Shown: in pieces, positions 17,929-27,657 of the stretch | Numbering within the stretch: position 1 is the stretch's first letter | Layout of the letters: each line of letters starts with the position of its first letter | Assembly (NCBI GenBank): GCA_947086895.1 | Contig: CAMUAR010000019.1 | Span: forward strand, 1 to 56,286 | Length of the DNA stretch: 56,286 nt | Reading direction: 5' to 3' | Source of the DNA: an uncultured Lachnospiraceae bacterium | GTDB taxonomy: Bacteria; Bacillota; Clostridia; Lachnospirales; Lachnospiraceae | The notes under the pieces: generated by a model | Databases searched by the model: none | Told to the model about the DNA's origin: nothing | Seen by the model: the letters and a program-made list of their open reading frames with translations, nothing else | Made by a program: the position numbers and the translations under genes

Positions 17929-17984
17929 CGCGGTGCAGTGTTCCGCCTGGTGTGTTCTAGCACACACGGCAGTCTTCCACCGCG
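17929..17984 (-). promoter_or_regulatory. Three-tier stem-loop in the rpsM leader
   Basis: On the minus strand CGCGGTG pairs with CACCGCG, then ACTGCC with GGCGG(A), then GTGTGT with ACACAC around the loop GCTAGA. The structure ends 45 bases before the rpsM start and is not followed by a T-run, so it is not a terminator. Position and shape suggest an autoregulatory ribosomal-protein leader or RNA-processing site; no named family was recognised. Confidence 0.5.
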
Positions 17985-18345
17985 CCAGCCGCTTTAAATT
18001 GTGACAGCCCGGCTACTCCGGCACTGAAAGATGGCATATATCCTGCCGTCTAAAGGGACTCTTTGTCCCCCACAATATCACAATTTTGTCCGACATACAC
18101 GCTTTTCCGAACAGCAATTCGAAAGCCGGGCTTGCTAAAGGCCCGTGACGTAAGGTACAGCGGACGATTGTAACGCAGAAAGCAAGAACTGTTTCTATCT
18201 ATATACGAGCAGAGTACTCTCCGCTCGCTGCACAGAACGCATACGGTTCTCTGAGGCGCACTGCACATAAAAAGAAACAATTGCAGCGCCAAGGCTTGTA
18301 CCAGTATGTGGAAACACACACCTTTAACCTCGGCGGCAATTTTCA

Positions 18346-18459
18346 TTATCCCTGTCTCTGCTTGTGTTTCGGGTTCTCACAGATCACTCTGATTGCACCC
18401 TTTCTTTTAATAATCTTGCATTTCTCACAAATCGGTTTTACTGAAGATCTTACCTTCAT
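18346..18459 (-). CDS. rpmJ: 50S ribosomal protein L36 (zinc form)
   Basis: A 37-residue protein, too short for usual length cut-offs. It reads [15 protein letters not shown] at the start and [10 protein letters not shown] at the end, with the zinc ligands Cys11, Cys14, Cys27 and His32 all present. It is the zinc-binding (C+) paralog type. ATG 18459 follows GAGGT at six bases. It lies between infA and rpsM as in most Firmicutes. Confidence 0.97.
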
Positions 18460-18690
18460 TTTTTACCTCATTTCTGCGCGGCTTTGTTGGTTTACAAGTC
18501 TGTGAAGACCACGCGGACACAAACTTGCAGATTGAAAATTTTCATCTTTCTCACACTCTGCCACGACAAATTTTTGTGAAGAAGTATAAAAAAACATTTG
18601 ATCTTCAATCTCTATTTCTTTCGAAAAAAGTCCACTTGCTATTATAACAAAAGCTTATGGAAAAAGCAAGTTGTTTTTTTCCCAGTTTTT

Positions 18691-18749
18691 AGGCTGGTTT
18701 GGGCGGTTTTTTCAGACATTTTGCCAGAAAAAACCGCCCAAACCAGCCT
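18691..18749. repeat. Perfect 23-bp inverted repeat between infA and rpmJ
   Basis: The left arm 18691-18713 (AGGCTGGTTTGGGCGGTTTTTTC) and right arm 18727-18749 are exact reverse complements around a 13-base loop. The stem carries its own T-run but no T-run follows it on either strand, so it is not a standard terminator. It could be a processing hairpin, a REP/MITE-like insert, or a conditional terminator. It occupies the 333-nt gap 18460-18792, where no gene is seen. Confidence 0.8.
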
Positions 18750-18792
18750 GATATACCATATCTTGCAACTTGGCATACCAGGCTGTGTCAGG

Positions 18793-19011
18793 CTACTTAT
18801 CACGCCATATAATTCTTCCTTTTGTCAAATCATAAGGCGACAGCTCAAGCGTCACTTTGTCACCCGGCACAATCTTGATAAAATTCATGCGGAGCTTGCC
18901 GCTGATGTGCGCGAGCACGCGATGGCCGTTCTCAAGCTCCACCTGGAACTTGGCGTTCGGCAGCTTCTCCACCACGGTGCCTTCAATTTCAATAACATCC
19001 GTTTTTGACAT
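18793..19011 (-). CDS. infA: Translation initiation factor IF-1
   Basis: A 72-residue OB-fold factor that occupies the A site during initiation and assists IF-2/IF-3. The sequence [29 protein letters not shown] ... [30 protein letters not shown] is canonical. ATG 19011 has AAGGAGG six bases upstream; a longer TTG-initiated frame is not needed. It follows adk after 21 nt; the map gene that usually lies between them is absent. Confidence 0.98.
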   Translation of the reverse strand: MSKTDVIEIEGTVVEKLPNAKFQVELENGHRVLAHISGKLRMNFIKIVPGDKVTLELSPYDLTKGRIIWRDK

Positions 19012-19032
19012 GGAAACCTCCTTCAAGCCTAA

Positions 19033-19677
19033 CTACTTATCCAAAATCGCGGTAATATCTCCAAATACCTCCGCAACCTCTTTTGTCCCATCTACTTCCT
19101 TTAAGATCCCCTGTCCTGCATAGTAGTCGATCAGCGGCTGTGTCTGAGTATGGTACACATCAAGACGCTTTGCCACAGTTTCCGGCTTATCGTCGTCACG
19201 CAGAACAAGCTCGCCGCCGCAGGCATCGCACACGCCTTCTTTCTTCGGCGCATTGAATACAACATGGTAAGTACCGCCGCAGGAAAGACATGCGCGCCTT
19301 CCCGACATACGATTCACAATGTTCTCATCTGGAACTTCGACATTGATCGCATAATCAAGCTTGCCGCCCTCGTCAGAAAGAGCCTTCGTCAGTGCTTCAG
19401 CCTGCGGAATTGTACGCGGAAATCCGTCAAGCACATACCCGTTTGCACAATCTGCCTGCTTAAAGCGATCCATAATCAATTCCAAAGTCAGCTCATCCGG
19501 CACAAGTGCGCCCTGATCCATAAATGCTTTCGCCTTTTTGCCTAACTCAGTTCCTTCTTTAATATTCGCACGGAAAATATCTCCCGTTGAAATATGCGGG
19601 ATGCCGTACTTTGACGCGATCATCTTCGCCTGTGTTCCCTTGCCTGCTCCCGGCGCACCAAGCATAACAATCTTCAT
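19033..19677 (-). CDS. adk: Adenylate kinase
   Basis: A 214-residue enzyme that interconverts ATP + AMP and 2 ADP. The P-loop GAPGAGKGT is at residues 7-15, with [15 protein letters not shown], and a LID with the four-cysteine zinc site Cys130, Cys133, Cys150 and Cys153 (CLSCGG ... CDACGG), a Gram-positive feature. The start at 19677 ([10 protein letters not shown]) is preferred over a 38-residue longer frame, because GAGGGA lies just upstream and the extension has no family likeness. It lies beyond a terminator that follows secY, so a local promoter in 19678-19890 is expected. Confidence 0.97.
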   Translation of the reverse strand: MKIVMLGAPGAGKGTQAKMIASKYGIPHISTGDIFRANIKEGTELGKKAKAFMDQGALVPDELTLELIMDRFKQADCANGYVLDGFPRTIPQAEALTKALSDEGGKLDYAINVEVPDENIVNRMSGRRACLSCGGTYHVVFNAPKKEGVCDACGGELVLRDDDKPETVAKRLDVYHTQTQPLIDYYAGQGILKEVDGTKEVAEVFGDITAILDK

Positions 19678-19890
19678 AATATCCCTCGCTTCTGCGCTGC
19701 TTTCCTTGTATGGCGTTCCCGTGCCAAGCAGCGCGCAGGCAGGAACGCAATTTTCTTGTTGTGTTCCAGAGCATTTTTCGCTCAGGAACATAAAACAGCC
19801 AAATCTACTTCTCTTTTTTTTAAGTTTATTGGCTGCTGTTTACTTCCATGACGACAATCAGCGATTACTTTGATAAATCAAACAGCTTTT

Positions 19891-19923
19891 TAAAAACAGG
19901 GTGGGACAAACTGCCCCACCCTG
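19891..19923 (-). terminator. Terminator/attenuator between secY and adk
   Basis: On the minus strand CAGGGTGGGG pairs with (C)CCACCCTG, followed by TTTTTA, 16 bases after the secY stop. It would end or attenuate the S10-spc transcript before adk-infA-alpha. Confidence 0.8.
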
Positions 19924-19938
19924 GAAGTTTAAATTGCA

Positions 19939-21273
19939 TTAATCATTCAAAAATCCTTTATAGTGGCGCACCAACATCTGGGACTCAATCTGCTTGAGCG
20001 TTTCAAGCACAACGCCGACTACGATGATAAGCGATGTACCACCGAAATTCACGCGCGCGCCAAATGCACCTGCAAAGAAAATAGGAATAACCGATACAAT
20101 GGTGAGACCGATCGCACCAACAAAGATAATATAATTCAGCACTTTGTTTAAATACTCCGTCGTCGGTCTGCCCGGACGGATGCCTGGGATAAAACCGCCC
20201 TGCTTCTTCATATTGTTCGCTATCTCCATCGGATTAAAAGTGATGGAAGTGTAGAAGTATGCAAAGAAGATAATCATTGCAATATAGAATACTGCGCCCA
20301 GGGTGTACTTAAACTCACCAAACTCCTTAAAATTAAACCAGTTTCCCTGATTTAACATATACAGAATCTTGCGCCAGAGCGTTGAACGCTCACCGTGTAC
20401 ACCAAAAAAGGATGAAATAATAATTGGAAACTGCATCAGGGACGATGCGAAAATGACTGGGATCACGCCTGCCGTGTTTACCTTAAGAGGGATAAAAGAG
20501 GACTGTCCGCCGACCATGCTTCTGCCCTGTACCTTCTTTGCGTACTGTACGGCAATTTTTCTCTGCGCATCCTGCAAAAGGATAATCAAAACAACTGTCA
20601 CAAGGATAACCGCGATAATAACAACCGCGCCGATAATACCTGTCCCAACGCTTGACGCGCCTGTGATAAATTTTTCCGTCAAGTTGCTGATATCCGCCGG
20701 CATCTTGGCTACAATGTTGAACAAAAGGATTATGGAAATACCATTTCCAACACCCTTCTCGGTAATACGCTCGCCTAACCACATCAGGAACGCAGAACCT
20801 GCCGTAAAAGCTGCCGTGATAACCACAATATTGGTAAACAGGCTGCCGCTGCTCAACAAACCGGAATTATTGAATCCGATCGTCATGGCGACGGATTCAA
20901 TGATTGCTAGGCCCACTGTGAGATACCTGGATATCTCGGCAATCTTCTTCCTGCCTTCCTCGCCGTCCTTCTGAATCTCTTCGAGTTTCGGAATCGCGAT
21001 GGTCAGCAGCTGCATGATAATGGATGATGTGATATACGGAGAAATGTTCAATGCAAAAATGGACATTTCCGTAAAAGAACCACCTGTTAACGCATCAAGA
21101 AATCCGATATTGTCCCCCATCGTAGATACAAGCCAATTCTGGAAATACTCCCGGTTCACTCCTGGAACCGGGATGAGGCAGCCAAGTCTCACGATCAGCA
21201 ACGCGAAGAGCGTGTAGATGATCTTTGTGCGGATATCTTTGATCTTAAAGGCGTTTCTAAGCGTTTTCAGCAT
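19939..21273 (-). CDS. secY: Protein translocase subunit SecY
   Basis: A 444-residue channel subunit of the Sec translocon with ten predicted membrane helices, beginning MLKTLRNAFKIKDIRTKIIYTLFALLIVRLG. The plug/TM2 region reads SIFALNISPYITSSIIMQLL, and the cytoplasmic loop before TM10 carries GFIPGIRPGRPTTEYL, the conserved SecA/ribosome-contact region. It ends in a short basic tail (MLVRHYKGFLND). It starts one base after the rplO stop, so the two are coupled, and it is the last gene before the terminator. Confidence 0.98.
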   Translation of the reverse strand: MLKTLRNAFKIKDIRTKIIYTLFALLIVRLGCLIPVPGVNREYFQNWLVSTMGDNIGFLDALTGGSFTEMSIFALNISPYITSSIIMQLLTIAIPKLEEIQKDGEEGRKKIAEISRYLTVGLAIIESVAMTIGFNNSGLLSSGSLFTNIVVITAAFTAGSAFLMWLGERITEKGVGNGISIILLFNIVAKMPADISNLTEKFITGASSVGTGIIGAVVIIAVILVTVVLIILLQDAQRKIAVQYAKKVQGRSMVGGQSSFIPLKVNTAGVIPVIFASSLMQFPIIISSFFGVHGERSTLWRKILYMLNQGNWFNFKEFGEFKYTLGAVFYIAMIIFFAYFYTSITFNPMEIANNMKKQGGFIPGIRPGRPTTEYLNKVLNYIIFVGAIGLTIVSVIPIFFAGAFGARVNFGGTSLIIVVGVVLETLKQIESQMLVRHYKGFLND

Positions 21274-21274
21274 A

Positions 21275-21715
21275 TTAGATCACCTCTGCATTTCCACCAA
21301 GTGCCTTAATTTTTTCGATCGCGCTTTCACTGAACGCTGATACCTTTACATTAAGCTTCTTAGTTAATTCTCCGTTTCCAAGAATCTTTACTCCGTCCTT
21401 TGGGTTGCTGATGATGCCGAGTTCCATCATAGACTCAACCGTTACATCAGCGCCGTCCTCGAACCTGTTCAGCATATCAACATTAACAGCGATGATTTCC
21501 TTTGTATTTCTGTTGTGGAAGCCTCTTTTTGGAAGTCTCCTGTACAAAGGCATCTGACCACCTTCAAAGCCTGTTCTCGGAGCGCCGGAACGTGCCTTCT
21601 GGCCTTTGTGACCCTTACCGGCTGTCTTTCCGTTTCCTGAACCATGGCCGCGTCCTCTGCGGAACTTATCGCCCTGCTTAGAACCTTTTGCTGGTCTTAA
21701 TTCTGATAAATTCAT
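21275..21715 (-). CDS. rplO: 50S ribosomal protein L15
   Basis: A 146-residue late-assembly protein of the 50S subunit. The start [44 protein letters not shown] is the typical Gly/Arg/Lys-rich extended tail that threads into 23S rRNA. ATG 21715 is chosen because GGAGGTG lies six bases upstream; the in-frame GTG nine bases earlier is part of that site. The globular C-terminal half has the [14 protein letters not shown] segment. Confidence 0.97.
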   Translation of the reverse strand: MNLSELRPAKGSKQGDKFRRGRGHGSGNGKTAGKGHKGQKARSGAPRTGFEGGQMPLYRRLPKRGFHNRNTKEIIAVNVDMLNRFEDGADVTVESMMELGIISNPKDGVKILGNGELTKKLNVKVSAFSESAIEKIKALGGNAEVI

Positions 21716-21738
21716 CGTATACACCTCCTTACTTGGAA

Positions 21739-21921
21739 CTAGATTTCTTCAACTTTCACCAAATGCTTAACCTGCGCCACCATACCTCTTGTGGAAGCAT
21801 TGTCCGGCATCTCGACCACGCTGTTAAGCTTTTTTAAGCCAAGTGCGGCGACGGTGCGCTTATGTTTTGGAATCGCACCAATCGTGGACTTTGTCAATGT
21901 TATTTTCAATTTCTCAGCCAT
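21739..21921 (-). CDS. rpmD: 50S ribosomal protein L30
   Basis: A 60-residue L30. [40 protein letters not shown] is canonical: a ferredoxin-like fold with a basic face for 23S rRNA helix contacts. It lies between rpsE and rplO with a GGAGAGG site before ATG 21921. Confidence 0.97.
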   Translation of the reverse strand: MAEKLKITLTKSTIGAIPKHKRTVAALGLKKLNSVVEMPDNASTRGMVAQVKHLVKVEEI

Positions 21922-21944
21922 TTTTCTACCTCTCCTTTGCTAAA

Positions 21945-22454
21945 TCAGCCCAAAAGCTCATCCACAGAGATGCCGCGGAGCACTGCCACTTCCTCTGGGG
22001 TCTTTAACTGGGCAAGGCCGTTGATGGTAGCGAGAACTACATTCTGCTTATTGTTCGAGCCGAGGGACTTTGTACGAATATTCTTAAAACCTGCAAGTTC
22101 AAGGACATTGCGGGCTGGACCACCAGCGATAATACCAGTACCGTCTGGACTTTTCTTCAGCATCACGCTCGCGCTGCCAAACTTGCCGATAAAATCATGC
22201 GGAACACTGCCATTCTCATCAAGCGGCAGTTCGATCAGCTTCTTCATCGCATCTTCCTTGCCCTTGCGGATTGCTTCTGGAATCTCAGCAGCCTTGCCAA
22301 GTCCAGCGCCGACATGGCCATTCTTGTCACCGACAACAACCAGCGCTGTAAAACGGAAGTTACGGCCACCCTTTACAACCTTTGTTACGCGCTTGATGGC
22401 TACGACTTTATCTTCCAGTTCCAACTGGCTAGCATCAATGATTGTACGTTTCAT
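21945..22454 (-). CDS. rpsE: 30S ribosomal protein S5
   Basis: A 169-residue protein at the mRNA entry side that affects decoding fidelity. It reads [43 protein letters not shown], with the spectinomycin-loop region [11 protein letters not shown] intact, and then [20 protein letters not shown] and a C-terminal S5 domain. The start at 22454 has AGGAGG seven bases upstream; the 46-residue extension of the open frame overlaps rplR and is rejected. Confidence 0.97.
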   Translation of the reverse strand: MKRTIIDASQLELEDKVVAIKRVTKVVKGGRNFRFTALVVVGDKNGHVGAGLGKAAEIPEAIRKGKEDAMKKLIELPLDENGSVPHDFIGKFGSASVMLKKSPDGTGIIAGGPARNVLELAGFKNIRTKSLGSNNKQNVVLATINGLAQLKTPEEVAVLRGISVDELLG

Positions 22455-22470
22455 GTGTTTTCCTCCTTGC

Positions 22471-22839
22471 TTAGAAATTAAGCCCTGCTTCACGGGCTGC
22501 ATCGGCCAATGCCTGAACCTTGCCCTGGTAGATAAAACCGCCCCTGTCAAATACGACCTGGGTAATGCCCTTCTCCAGCGCTTTCTTGGCAATTACCTGT
22601 CCCAAATGCGCTGCCGCTGCAACGTTGTTGGTTTTTTCAAGCTCAGCCTTTACGTCTTTGTCAAGGGTGGAAGCAGCTACTAAAGTGTTCCCTACCGTGT
22701 CATCGATCACCTGTGCATACATATGGTTGTTGCTTCTGAAAACGGCCAAACGTGGTCTCTCAGGAGTGCCGGCGAAACGATTGCGCATTCTGTTATGCTT
22801 TTTCACGCGAACTTCACTTCTCGATATCTTACTAACCAT
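22471..22839 (-). CDS. rplR: 50S ribosomal protein L18
   Basis: A 122-residue 5S rRNA-binding protein of the central protuberance. The basic N-terminus ([47 protein letters not shown]) and the end [26 protein letters not shown] are canonical. It lies 28 nt after rplF, with an AAAGAGGT site. Confidence 0.98.
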   Translation of the reverse strand: MVSKISRSEVRVKKHNRMRNRFAGTPERPRLAVFRSNNHMYAQVIDDTVGNTLVAASTLDKDVKAELEKTNNVAAAAHLGQVIAKKALEKGITQVVFDRGGFIYQGKVQALADAAREAGLNF

Positions 22840-22867
22840 TTTTATACCTCTTTCCTACGATACACAA

Positions 22868-23410
22868 TTATTTCTTGCCAGTCTTACCAGCCTTGCGCCT
22901 AATCACTTCGTCAGCATACTTGATACCCTTGCCCTTATATGGCTCTGGTCTTCTCTTATTCCTGATCTCAGCAGCATACTGGCCAACCTTTTCTTTATCA
23001 ATACCCCTGACAATAATCTTGGTCTGTGCATCCACCGTCGTCTCGACGCCTTCTGGGTCAACCATAATCACAGGGTGAGAATATCCTAATGTCAGTGTAA
23101 GCTCCTTGCCTGCTTTTGCGGCCCTATAGCCTGTACCATTGATTTCAAGAACTTTCTCATAACCGCTTACAACACCGGTCACCATATTTGCGATCAGGGT
23201 TCTTGTCAGACCGTGGAGAGATTTCATTCTCTTTAAGTCGTTTGGTCTGGAAACCAGCACTTCCACGCCTTCCACCTTGATCGTCATCTCTGCAGGCAAT
23301 ACCCTTTCGAGTGTCCCTTTCGGACCTTTTACAGTCACTTTATTATTTTCTGCAACCTCGACTGTCACACCAGCCGGAATTGCGATTGGCATTTTTCCTA
23401 TACGTGACAT
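22868..23410 (-). CDS. rplF: 50S ribosomal protein L6
   Basis: A 180-residue protein near the factor-binding site, made of two repeated L6 domains. It starts [34 protein letters not shown] and carries the C-terminal signature [18 protein letters not shown]. It lies 138 nt after rpsH. That gap contains a small hairpin (GACAGC / GCTGTC) just before the ribosome binding site and no gene. Confidence 0.98.
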   Translation of the reverse strand: MSRIGKMPIAIPAGVTVEVAENNKVTVKGPKGTLERVLPAEMTIKVEGVEVLVSRPNDLKRMKSLHGLTRTLIANMVTGVVSGYEKVLEINGTGYRAAKAGKELTLTLGYSHPVIMVDPEGVETTVDAQTKIIVRGIDKEKVGQYAAEIRNKRRPEPYKGKGIKYADEVIRRKAGKTGKK

Positions 23411-23548
23411 GCCCGTACCTCCTTATTCAATGTTTGACAGCTCTTTCGCTGTCCCCCGTAGGAAAGAGTATCTAATGGGACAAGGCATCCCGAAAAGACT
23501 TCCTTTCCTTGCCCGGAAAATAAAATTTTTATCACAGCCGGCATCTCT

Positions 23549-23950
23549 TTACCAGATAAATGCCAGCACTTCTCCTCCCACATTCTCCTTCCGCGCTTCC
23601 TTGTCGGTGAGAACGCCCTTGTTTGTGGAAATAATTGCAGTACCAAGTCCTCCAAGAACTCTTGGAAGGTCTTCTTTGCTCGCGTAGACGCGCAGTCCCG
23701 GCTTTGAGATTCTCTTAAGACCAGTGATAATCCTTGTGTTTTTATCTTTGCCGTACTTCAAGGTAACATGGATATTTTTGAAATTTCCAACCTCCTCGAC
23801 CTCGAAGCTCTTGATATATCCTTCTTTCAAGAGGATCTCCGCAATGGAAATCTTCATCTTGGATGCCGGGATATCCACGGTATCATGTTTAGCAGTGTTT
23901 GCATTACGAATTCTTGTAAGCATATCTGCGATCGGATCGTTCATTGTCAT
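23549..23950 (-). CDS. rpsH: 30S ribosomal protein S8
   Basis: A 133-residue primary 16S rRNA-binding protein (helix 21) that is the repressor of spc-type operons in E. coli. It reads [33 protein letters not shown] and ends [26 protein letters not shown], with the conserved STNKG turn. ATG 23950 lies eight bases after AGGAGG, 23 nt after the S14 gene. Confidence 0.98.
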   Translation of the reverse strand: MTMNDPIADMLTRIRNANTAKHDTVDIPASKMKISIAEILLKEGYIKSFEVEEVGNFKNIHVTLKYGKDKNTRIITGLKRISKPGLRVYASKEDLPRVLGGLGTAIISTNKGVLTDKEARKENVGGEVLAFIW

Positions 23951-23973
23951 GGTATTTGCCTCCTTTCCTAATC

Positions 23974-24159
23974 TTACCAGCTTGCTTTCTTAACACCTGG
24001 TATTTCGCCCTTGTATGCCAGCTCACGGAAGCAGATTCTGCAGATTCCGTATTTTCTTAAATATGCATGTGGGCGTCCACAAATCCTGCAGCGGTTGTAT
24101 TCTCTGGTCGAGAATTTCTGTGTGCGCTGCTGTTTAATCTTCATCGATGTTTTAGCCAT
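23974..24159 (-). CDS. rpsN: 30S ribosomal protein S14, zinc-binding type Z
   Basis: A 61-residue short-type S14 with zinc ligands Cys24, Cys27, Cys40 and Cys43 ([25 protein letters not shown]). It sits between rplE and rpsH as in Bacillus (rpsNA). The long zinc-free form used during zinc starvation would lie elsewhere. Confidence 0.97.
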   Translation of the reverse strand: MAKTSMKIKQQRTQKFSTREYNRCRICGRPHAYLRKYGICRICFRELAYKGEIPGVKKASW

Positions 24160-24174
24160 GGACTTTCCCTCCTG

Positions 24175-24714
24175 TTATTTGCTAAATGGCATTCCGAACA
24201 ACGTCAGTAACTCGCGCGCTTCTTCATCTGTCTTCGCGGTTGTCACGAAGATAATATCCATGCCCCTAACCTTATCTACTTTGTCGTACTCGATCTCCGG
24301 GAAAATCAGCTGCTCTTTAATGCCGAGTGCATAATTGCCTCTGCCGTCAAACGCATTTGGATTCACACCCCTAAAGTCGCGGACACGCGGTAAAGACAGA
24401 TTGATCAGGCGGTCAGCAAACTCATACATCTTCTCACCGCGCAGAGTTACTTTACATCCGATCGCAAGTCCCTCCCTGATCTTAAAGTTCGCGATGGATT
24501 TCTTTGCCTTTGTGACCACTGGCTTCTGTCCTGCGATAATCTGCATATCGCGCACTGCGGACTCTAATGCCTTTGCATTTTCCTTCGCCTCGCCGACTCC
24601 CATATTGATTACAATTTTATCAAGCTTCGGGATCTGCATTACATTCTTATAACCGAATTTCTTCTGCATAGCCGGAGCGATTTCATTTTTATATGTTTCC
24701 TTTAAACGAGCCAA
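24175..24714 (-). CDS. rplE: 50S ribosomal protein L5
   Basis: A 179-residue 5S rRNA-binding protein that forms bridge B1b with S13. The start [43 protein letters not shown] and the end [26 protein letters not shown] are canonical. It lies 15 nt before rpsN and 23 nt after rplX, with an AGGAGG site. Confidence 0.98.
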   Translation of the reverse strand: MARLKETYKNEIAPAMQKKFGYKNVMQIPKLDKIVINMGVGEAKENAKALESAVRDMQIIAGQKPVVTKAKKSIANFKIREGLAIGCKVTLRGEKMYEFADRLINLSLPRVRDFRGVNPNAFDGRGNYALGIKEQLIFPEIEYDKVDKVRGMDIIFVTTAKTDEEARELLTLFGMPFSK

Positions 24715-24737
24715 CTTGATAACCTCCTTTCCTGGAA

Positions 24738-25058
24738 TTAGTCGATAACCTCACCGGTTGATTTTGCAAAACGCACCTTCTTCGGCTTGCCGTCCTTGCC
24801 GTCAACAGTTTTAAAACCGATTCTGGTTGTCTTGCCCTTGTGAACATACATTACATTCGATGCGTCAATCGGTGCGTCCTTGTGAATAATACCACCCTGC
24901 GGATTCGCCTGAGATGCCTTCGCGTGCTTTACGACGGTGTTGACACCTTCCACTACGAGTCTGCCGTCAGAAACGGAAACGACTTTCCCTTCCTTGCCTT
25001 TATCTTTGCCGGCGATAACCTTCACGGTATCGCCCCTTTTAATCTTTGCTGTTGCCAC
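24738..25058 (-). CDS. rplX: 50S ribosomal protein L24
   Basis: A 106-residue assembly-initiator protein with a KOW motif ([22 protein letters not shown]). The start is GTG at 25058, six bases after GGAGGTG; the in-frame GTG three codons earlier is inside that ribosome binding site. The C-terminal half has KTTRIGFK, typical of the family. It follows rplN after 13 nt. Confidence 0.96.
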   Translation of the reverse strand: MATAKIKRGDTVKVIAGKDKGKEGKVVSVSDGRLVVEGVNTVVKHAKASQANPQGGIIHKDAPIDASNVMYVHKGKTTRIGFKTVDGKDGKPKKVRFAKSTGEVID

Positions 25059-25071
25059 GTCCGACACCTCC

Positions 25072-25440
25072 TTAAAGTACTTCTGGTGCTAATGAAACGA
25101 TTTTCATAAACTGCTTCTCTCTGAGCTCTCTTGCGACCGGCCCAAAGATACGGGTTCCTCTTGGGTTCTTGTCTTCCTTAATGATAACTGCCGCATTCTC
25201 GTCGAAGCGGATATAAGAACCGTCCTTGCGGCGTGCTCCCTTGACTGTACGTACAACAACAGCCTTCACAACATCGCCCTTCTTTACAACACCGCCTGGT
25301 GTTGCATCTTTGACAGAGGCTACAATAATATCGCCAATATTTGCATACCTTCTGGTTGAACCGCCCATAACACGAATGCAAAGCAATTCCTTCGCGCCGG
25401 TATTGTCAGCAACCTTCAATCTGGTTTCTGTTTGTACCAT
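25072..25440 (-). CDS. rplN: 50S ribosomal protein L14
   Basis: A 122-residue protein at bridges B5/B8 of the intersubunit face. [65 protein letters not shown] is canonical, including the DNTGAK and GGV signatures. It lies 60 nt after rpsQ. Confidence 0.98.
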   Translation of the reverse strand: MVQTETRLKVADNTGAKELLCIRVMGGSTRRYANIGDIIVASVKDATPGGVVKKGDVVKAVVVRTVKGARRKDGSYIRFDENAAVIIKEDKNPRGTRIFGPVARELREKQFMKIVSLAPEVL

Positions 25441-25500
25441 GTCGAATACTCCTTTCGAATTTCTAAGCTAGAATCCCCCCGCAATAACTGCGGCAGGTAA

Positions 25501-25758
25501 TTATTTTGCCTTCTCAATGATCTCGACAAGCCTCCACCTTTTGTCCTTTGACAGCGGCCTTGTTTCCATAACTTTAACCCTGTCGCCGACCTGGCACTCA
25601 TTGTTCTCGTCATGCGCCTTGAGCTTGTAGGTTCTCTTCACGATCTTGTTGTAAAGGGGGTGCTTCACGTTATCTACGACAGCGACGACAATGGTCTTCT
25701 GCATCTTGTCGCTGACTACCTTGCCAACGCGGGTTTTACGAAGATTTCTTTCTTCCAC
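25501..25758 (-). CDS. rpsQ: 30S ribosomal protein S17
   Basis: An 85-residue OB-fold primary binding protein. [26 protein letters not shown] and [34 protein letters not shown] fit the family. It lies 36 nt after rpmC with an AAAGGAG site before ATG 25758. Confidence 0.98.
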   Translation of the reverse strand: MEERNLRKTRVGKVVSDKMQKTIVVAVVDNVKHPLYNKIVKRTYKLKAHDENNECQVGDRVKVMETRPLSKDKRWRLVEIIEKAK

Positions 25759-25794
25759 GGTAAATACTCCTTTCTACTGGAACGTCGCCGGGTT

Positions 25795-25995
25795 CTATTT
25801 GCCCTGTGCGGAAATAACGGTCTGGATTCTTGCGATATTCCTTCTTACTTCTTTAATTCTGCTTGTATTATCCAACTGGTTTGTCGCATTCTGGAATCTC
25901 AAGTTAAAAAGTTCCTTCTTCGCATTTACCAGTTCTTCGTTCAATTCAGCTGCTGACTTTTTTGTTAATTCTTCTACATACTTATTTGTTTTCAC
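25795..25995 (-). CDS. rpmC: 50S ribosomal protein L29
   Basis: A 66-residue two-helix protein at the tunnel exit where trigger factor and SRP dock. The start is GTG at 25995 (GTG-AAA-ACA), six bases after GGAGGTG, in preference to the GTG inside the ribosome binding site nine bases earlier. The gene overlaps the end of rplP by 14 bases. Core: [40 protein letters not shown]. Confidence 0.95.
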   Translation of the reverse strand: MKTNKYVEELTKKSAAELNEELVNAKKELFNLRFQNATNQLDNTSRIKEVRRNIARIQTVISAQGK

Positions 25996-26422
25996 TGCCA
26001 GCACCTCCTTCTAAATCTTGGCGGGAAACGATCTTGCACTTTACTGGTAACTTGTGAGATGCAAGACGCAATGCCTCTTTTGCGATTTCTTCCGTCACGC
26101 CCGCGATCTCGAACATCACGCGGCCCGGCTTTACAACAGCCACCCAATATTCCAGAGAGCCTTTTCCAGAACCCATTCTGGTTTCTGCCGGCTTTGTTGT
26201 CACCGGCTTATCTGGGAAAATCTTAATCCAAACCTGGCCACCACGCTTGATATAACGTGTCATTGCAATACGAGCTGCCTCGATCTGATTTGACTTGATC
26301 CACGCTGGTTCCACTGCAATAATACCATACTCGCCGTTTGTGATCGTATTGCCTCTCATAGCTTTTCCTGCCATACTGCCACGGAATTGCTTACGGCGCT
26401 TTACTCTTTTTGGCATTAACAT
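25982..26422 (-). CDS. rplP: 50S ribosomal protein L16
   Basis: A 146-residue protein beside the A-site tRNA elbow. The start [25 protein letters not shown] is the family form, so ATG 26422 is kept; it overlaps the rpsC stop in a TAATG junction, so translation is coupled. [27 protein letters not shown] is the conserved mid-region. Confidence 0.98.
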   Translation of the reverse strand: MLMPKRVKRRKQFRGSMAGKAMRGNTITNGEYGIIAVEPAWIKSNQIEAARIAMTRYIKRGGQVWIKIFPDKPVTTKPAETRMGSGKGSLEYWVAVVKPGRVMFEIAGVTEEIAKEALRLASHKLPVKCKIVSRQDLEGGAGSENK

Positions 26423-27120
26423 TATTTATCACTCCCTTCCTTTTTTGCTGCCTTTGTTGGAAGTACTTCACCGTGGTAAATCCAAACTTTAACGCCGATC
26501 TTACCATAGGTAGTGTCTGCCTCTGCAAATCCGTAATCGATATCTGCACGGAGAGTCTGAAGCGGAATCGTTCCCTCGTTGTAGAACTCAGTACGCGCCA
26601 TATCCGCGCCGCCAAGACGACCGGAGCAGGATACTTTAATACCCTTTGCGCCGCTCTTCATTGTCCTGGACATTGTAGATTTCATCGCACGGCGGAAGGA
26701 AACACGGTTCTCAAGCTGAGTCGCAATGTTCTCCGCAACAAGCTGTGCGTTTGCGTCCGGCTTTTTCACCTCTTTGATTTCAATATTAAGCTTCTTTTTT
26801 GTAAAGCGGGCAAGCTCACCCTTTAAAACTTCAATCTCAGCGCCGGCCTTGCCGATCACTACGCCTGGCTTCGCCGTATAAATAATGATCTTCATTTTGT
26901 CAGAAGCGCGCTCGATATCAATCTTTGAGATACTTGGGTCAATCTTGGCAGAACCGGATTTCGCGGTACCTGCAGCACTGTATGACCTCTCCTTCAGGAA
27001 CTTCCTGATGTTGTAATCTTCTACCAAATTGTCTGCGAAATCAGCTTCTGCGTACCATCTGGAATTCCAGTCGCTGATTACGCCGACCCTCAAGCCATGA
27101 GGATTAACTTTTTGTCCCAT
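26422..27120 (-). CDS. rpsC: 30S ribosomal protein S3
   Basis: A 232-residue protein at the mRNA entry tunnel with helicase-like function alongside S4 and S5. The start [22 protein letters not shown] is invariant. A KH type II domain ([25 protein letters not shown]) is at about 63-95, and the C-terminal domain reads [20 protein letters not shown]. The tail ends in a charged [10 protein letters not shown] segment. It lies 11 nt after rplV. Confidence 0.98.
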   Translation of the reverse strand: MGQKVNPHGLRVGVISDWNSRWYAEADFADNLVEDYNIRKFLKERSYSAAGTAKSGSAKIDPSISKIDIERASDKMKIIIYTAKPGVVIGKAGAEIEVLKGELARFTKKKLNIEIKEVKKPDANAQLVAENIATQLENRVSFRRAMKSTMSRTMKSGAKGIKVSCSGRLGGADMARTEFYNEGTIPLQTLRADIDYGFAEADTTYGKIGVKVWIYHGEVLPTKAAKKEGSDK

Positions 27121-27131
27121 GATTGCCCTCC

Positions 27132-27518
27132 TTATCTCTCATTCAGCACAATAGTGATATGGCTCATTCTCTTTAAAATCCGGTATGCTCTGCCCTGTGC
27201 TCTTGGATGAATTCTCTTCATCGTCGGCGCGCAGTTCGCATAGCACTCTGCAATATAAAGCTTCGAAGCGTCCATACCATTATTATTCTCTGCGTTCGCA
27301 ATTGCTGACTTCAGTAATTTCTCTATCAAAGTTGAAGCATATCTTGGATTATAAGCTAAAATGCCAAGTGCTGTCTGTACATCCTTGCCTCTGATCGCGT
27401 CGAGTACAAAGCACGCTTTCTGTACAGATACTCTCGCGTAAGATAACTTTGCCGATGGTCTTGTATCCTTGTTTGCGTTCCTCTCTCTCTTGATCTGGGA
27501 TCTATGTCCTTTCGCCAT
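27132..27518 (-). CDS. rplV: 50S ribosomal protein L22
   Basis: A 128-residue protein lining the exit tunnel, whose loop is a macrolide-resistance site. The core reads [40 protein letters not shown] and the loop/end [27 protein letters not shown]. It is separated from rpsS by 139 nt that contain alternative hairpins (27608-27641). Confidence 0.98.
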   Translation of the reverse strand: MAKGHRSQIKRERNANKDTRPSAKLSYARVSVQKACFVLDAIRGKDVQTALGILAYNPRYASTLIEKLLKSAIANAENNNGMDASKLYIAECYANCAPTMKRIHPRAQGRAYRILKRMSHITIVLNER

Positions 27519-27607
27519 GGATGATACCTCCTTTCAAAATCTAACGGCTCTCCGTTTGTTTGCTTCCAGCAGGCTCATTGCCCGCTTATTCTGTATCAGT
27601 ACCGCAA

Positions 27608-27641
27608 TCTGGCGGACGGTATTCCCGCCTCAAACGCCAGA
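27608..27641 (-). promoter_or_regulatory. Alternative hairpins in the rpsS-rplV gap
   Basis: TCTGGCG (27608-27614) can pair with CGCCAGA (27635-27641), while the overlapping GGCGG (27611-27615) can pair with CCGCC (27625-27629), so two structures compete. No terminator T-run follows. It may be an internal ribosomal-protein regulatory site; no named family was recognised. Confidence 0.3.
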
Positions 27642-27657
27642 CTGTGCGTTATTTCAA

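Noticed and set aside
18050..18346. 98-codon frame starting in the rpmJ stop (TAATG)
   Set aside because: The junction looks coupled, but the translation is Cys/Arg-rich without family likeness, there is no ribosome binding site, and a structured leader explains the region better.
18691..18749. Standard rho-independent terminator
   Set aside because: No T-run follows the stem on either strand; listed as an inverted repeat instead.
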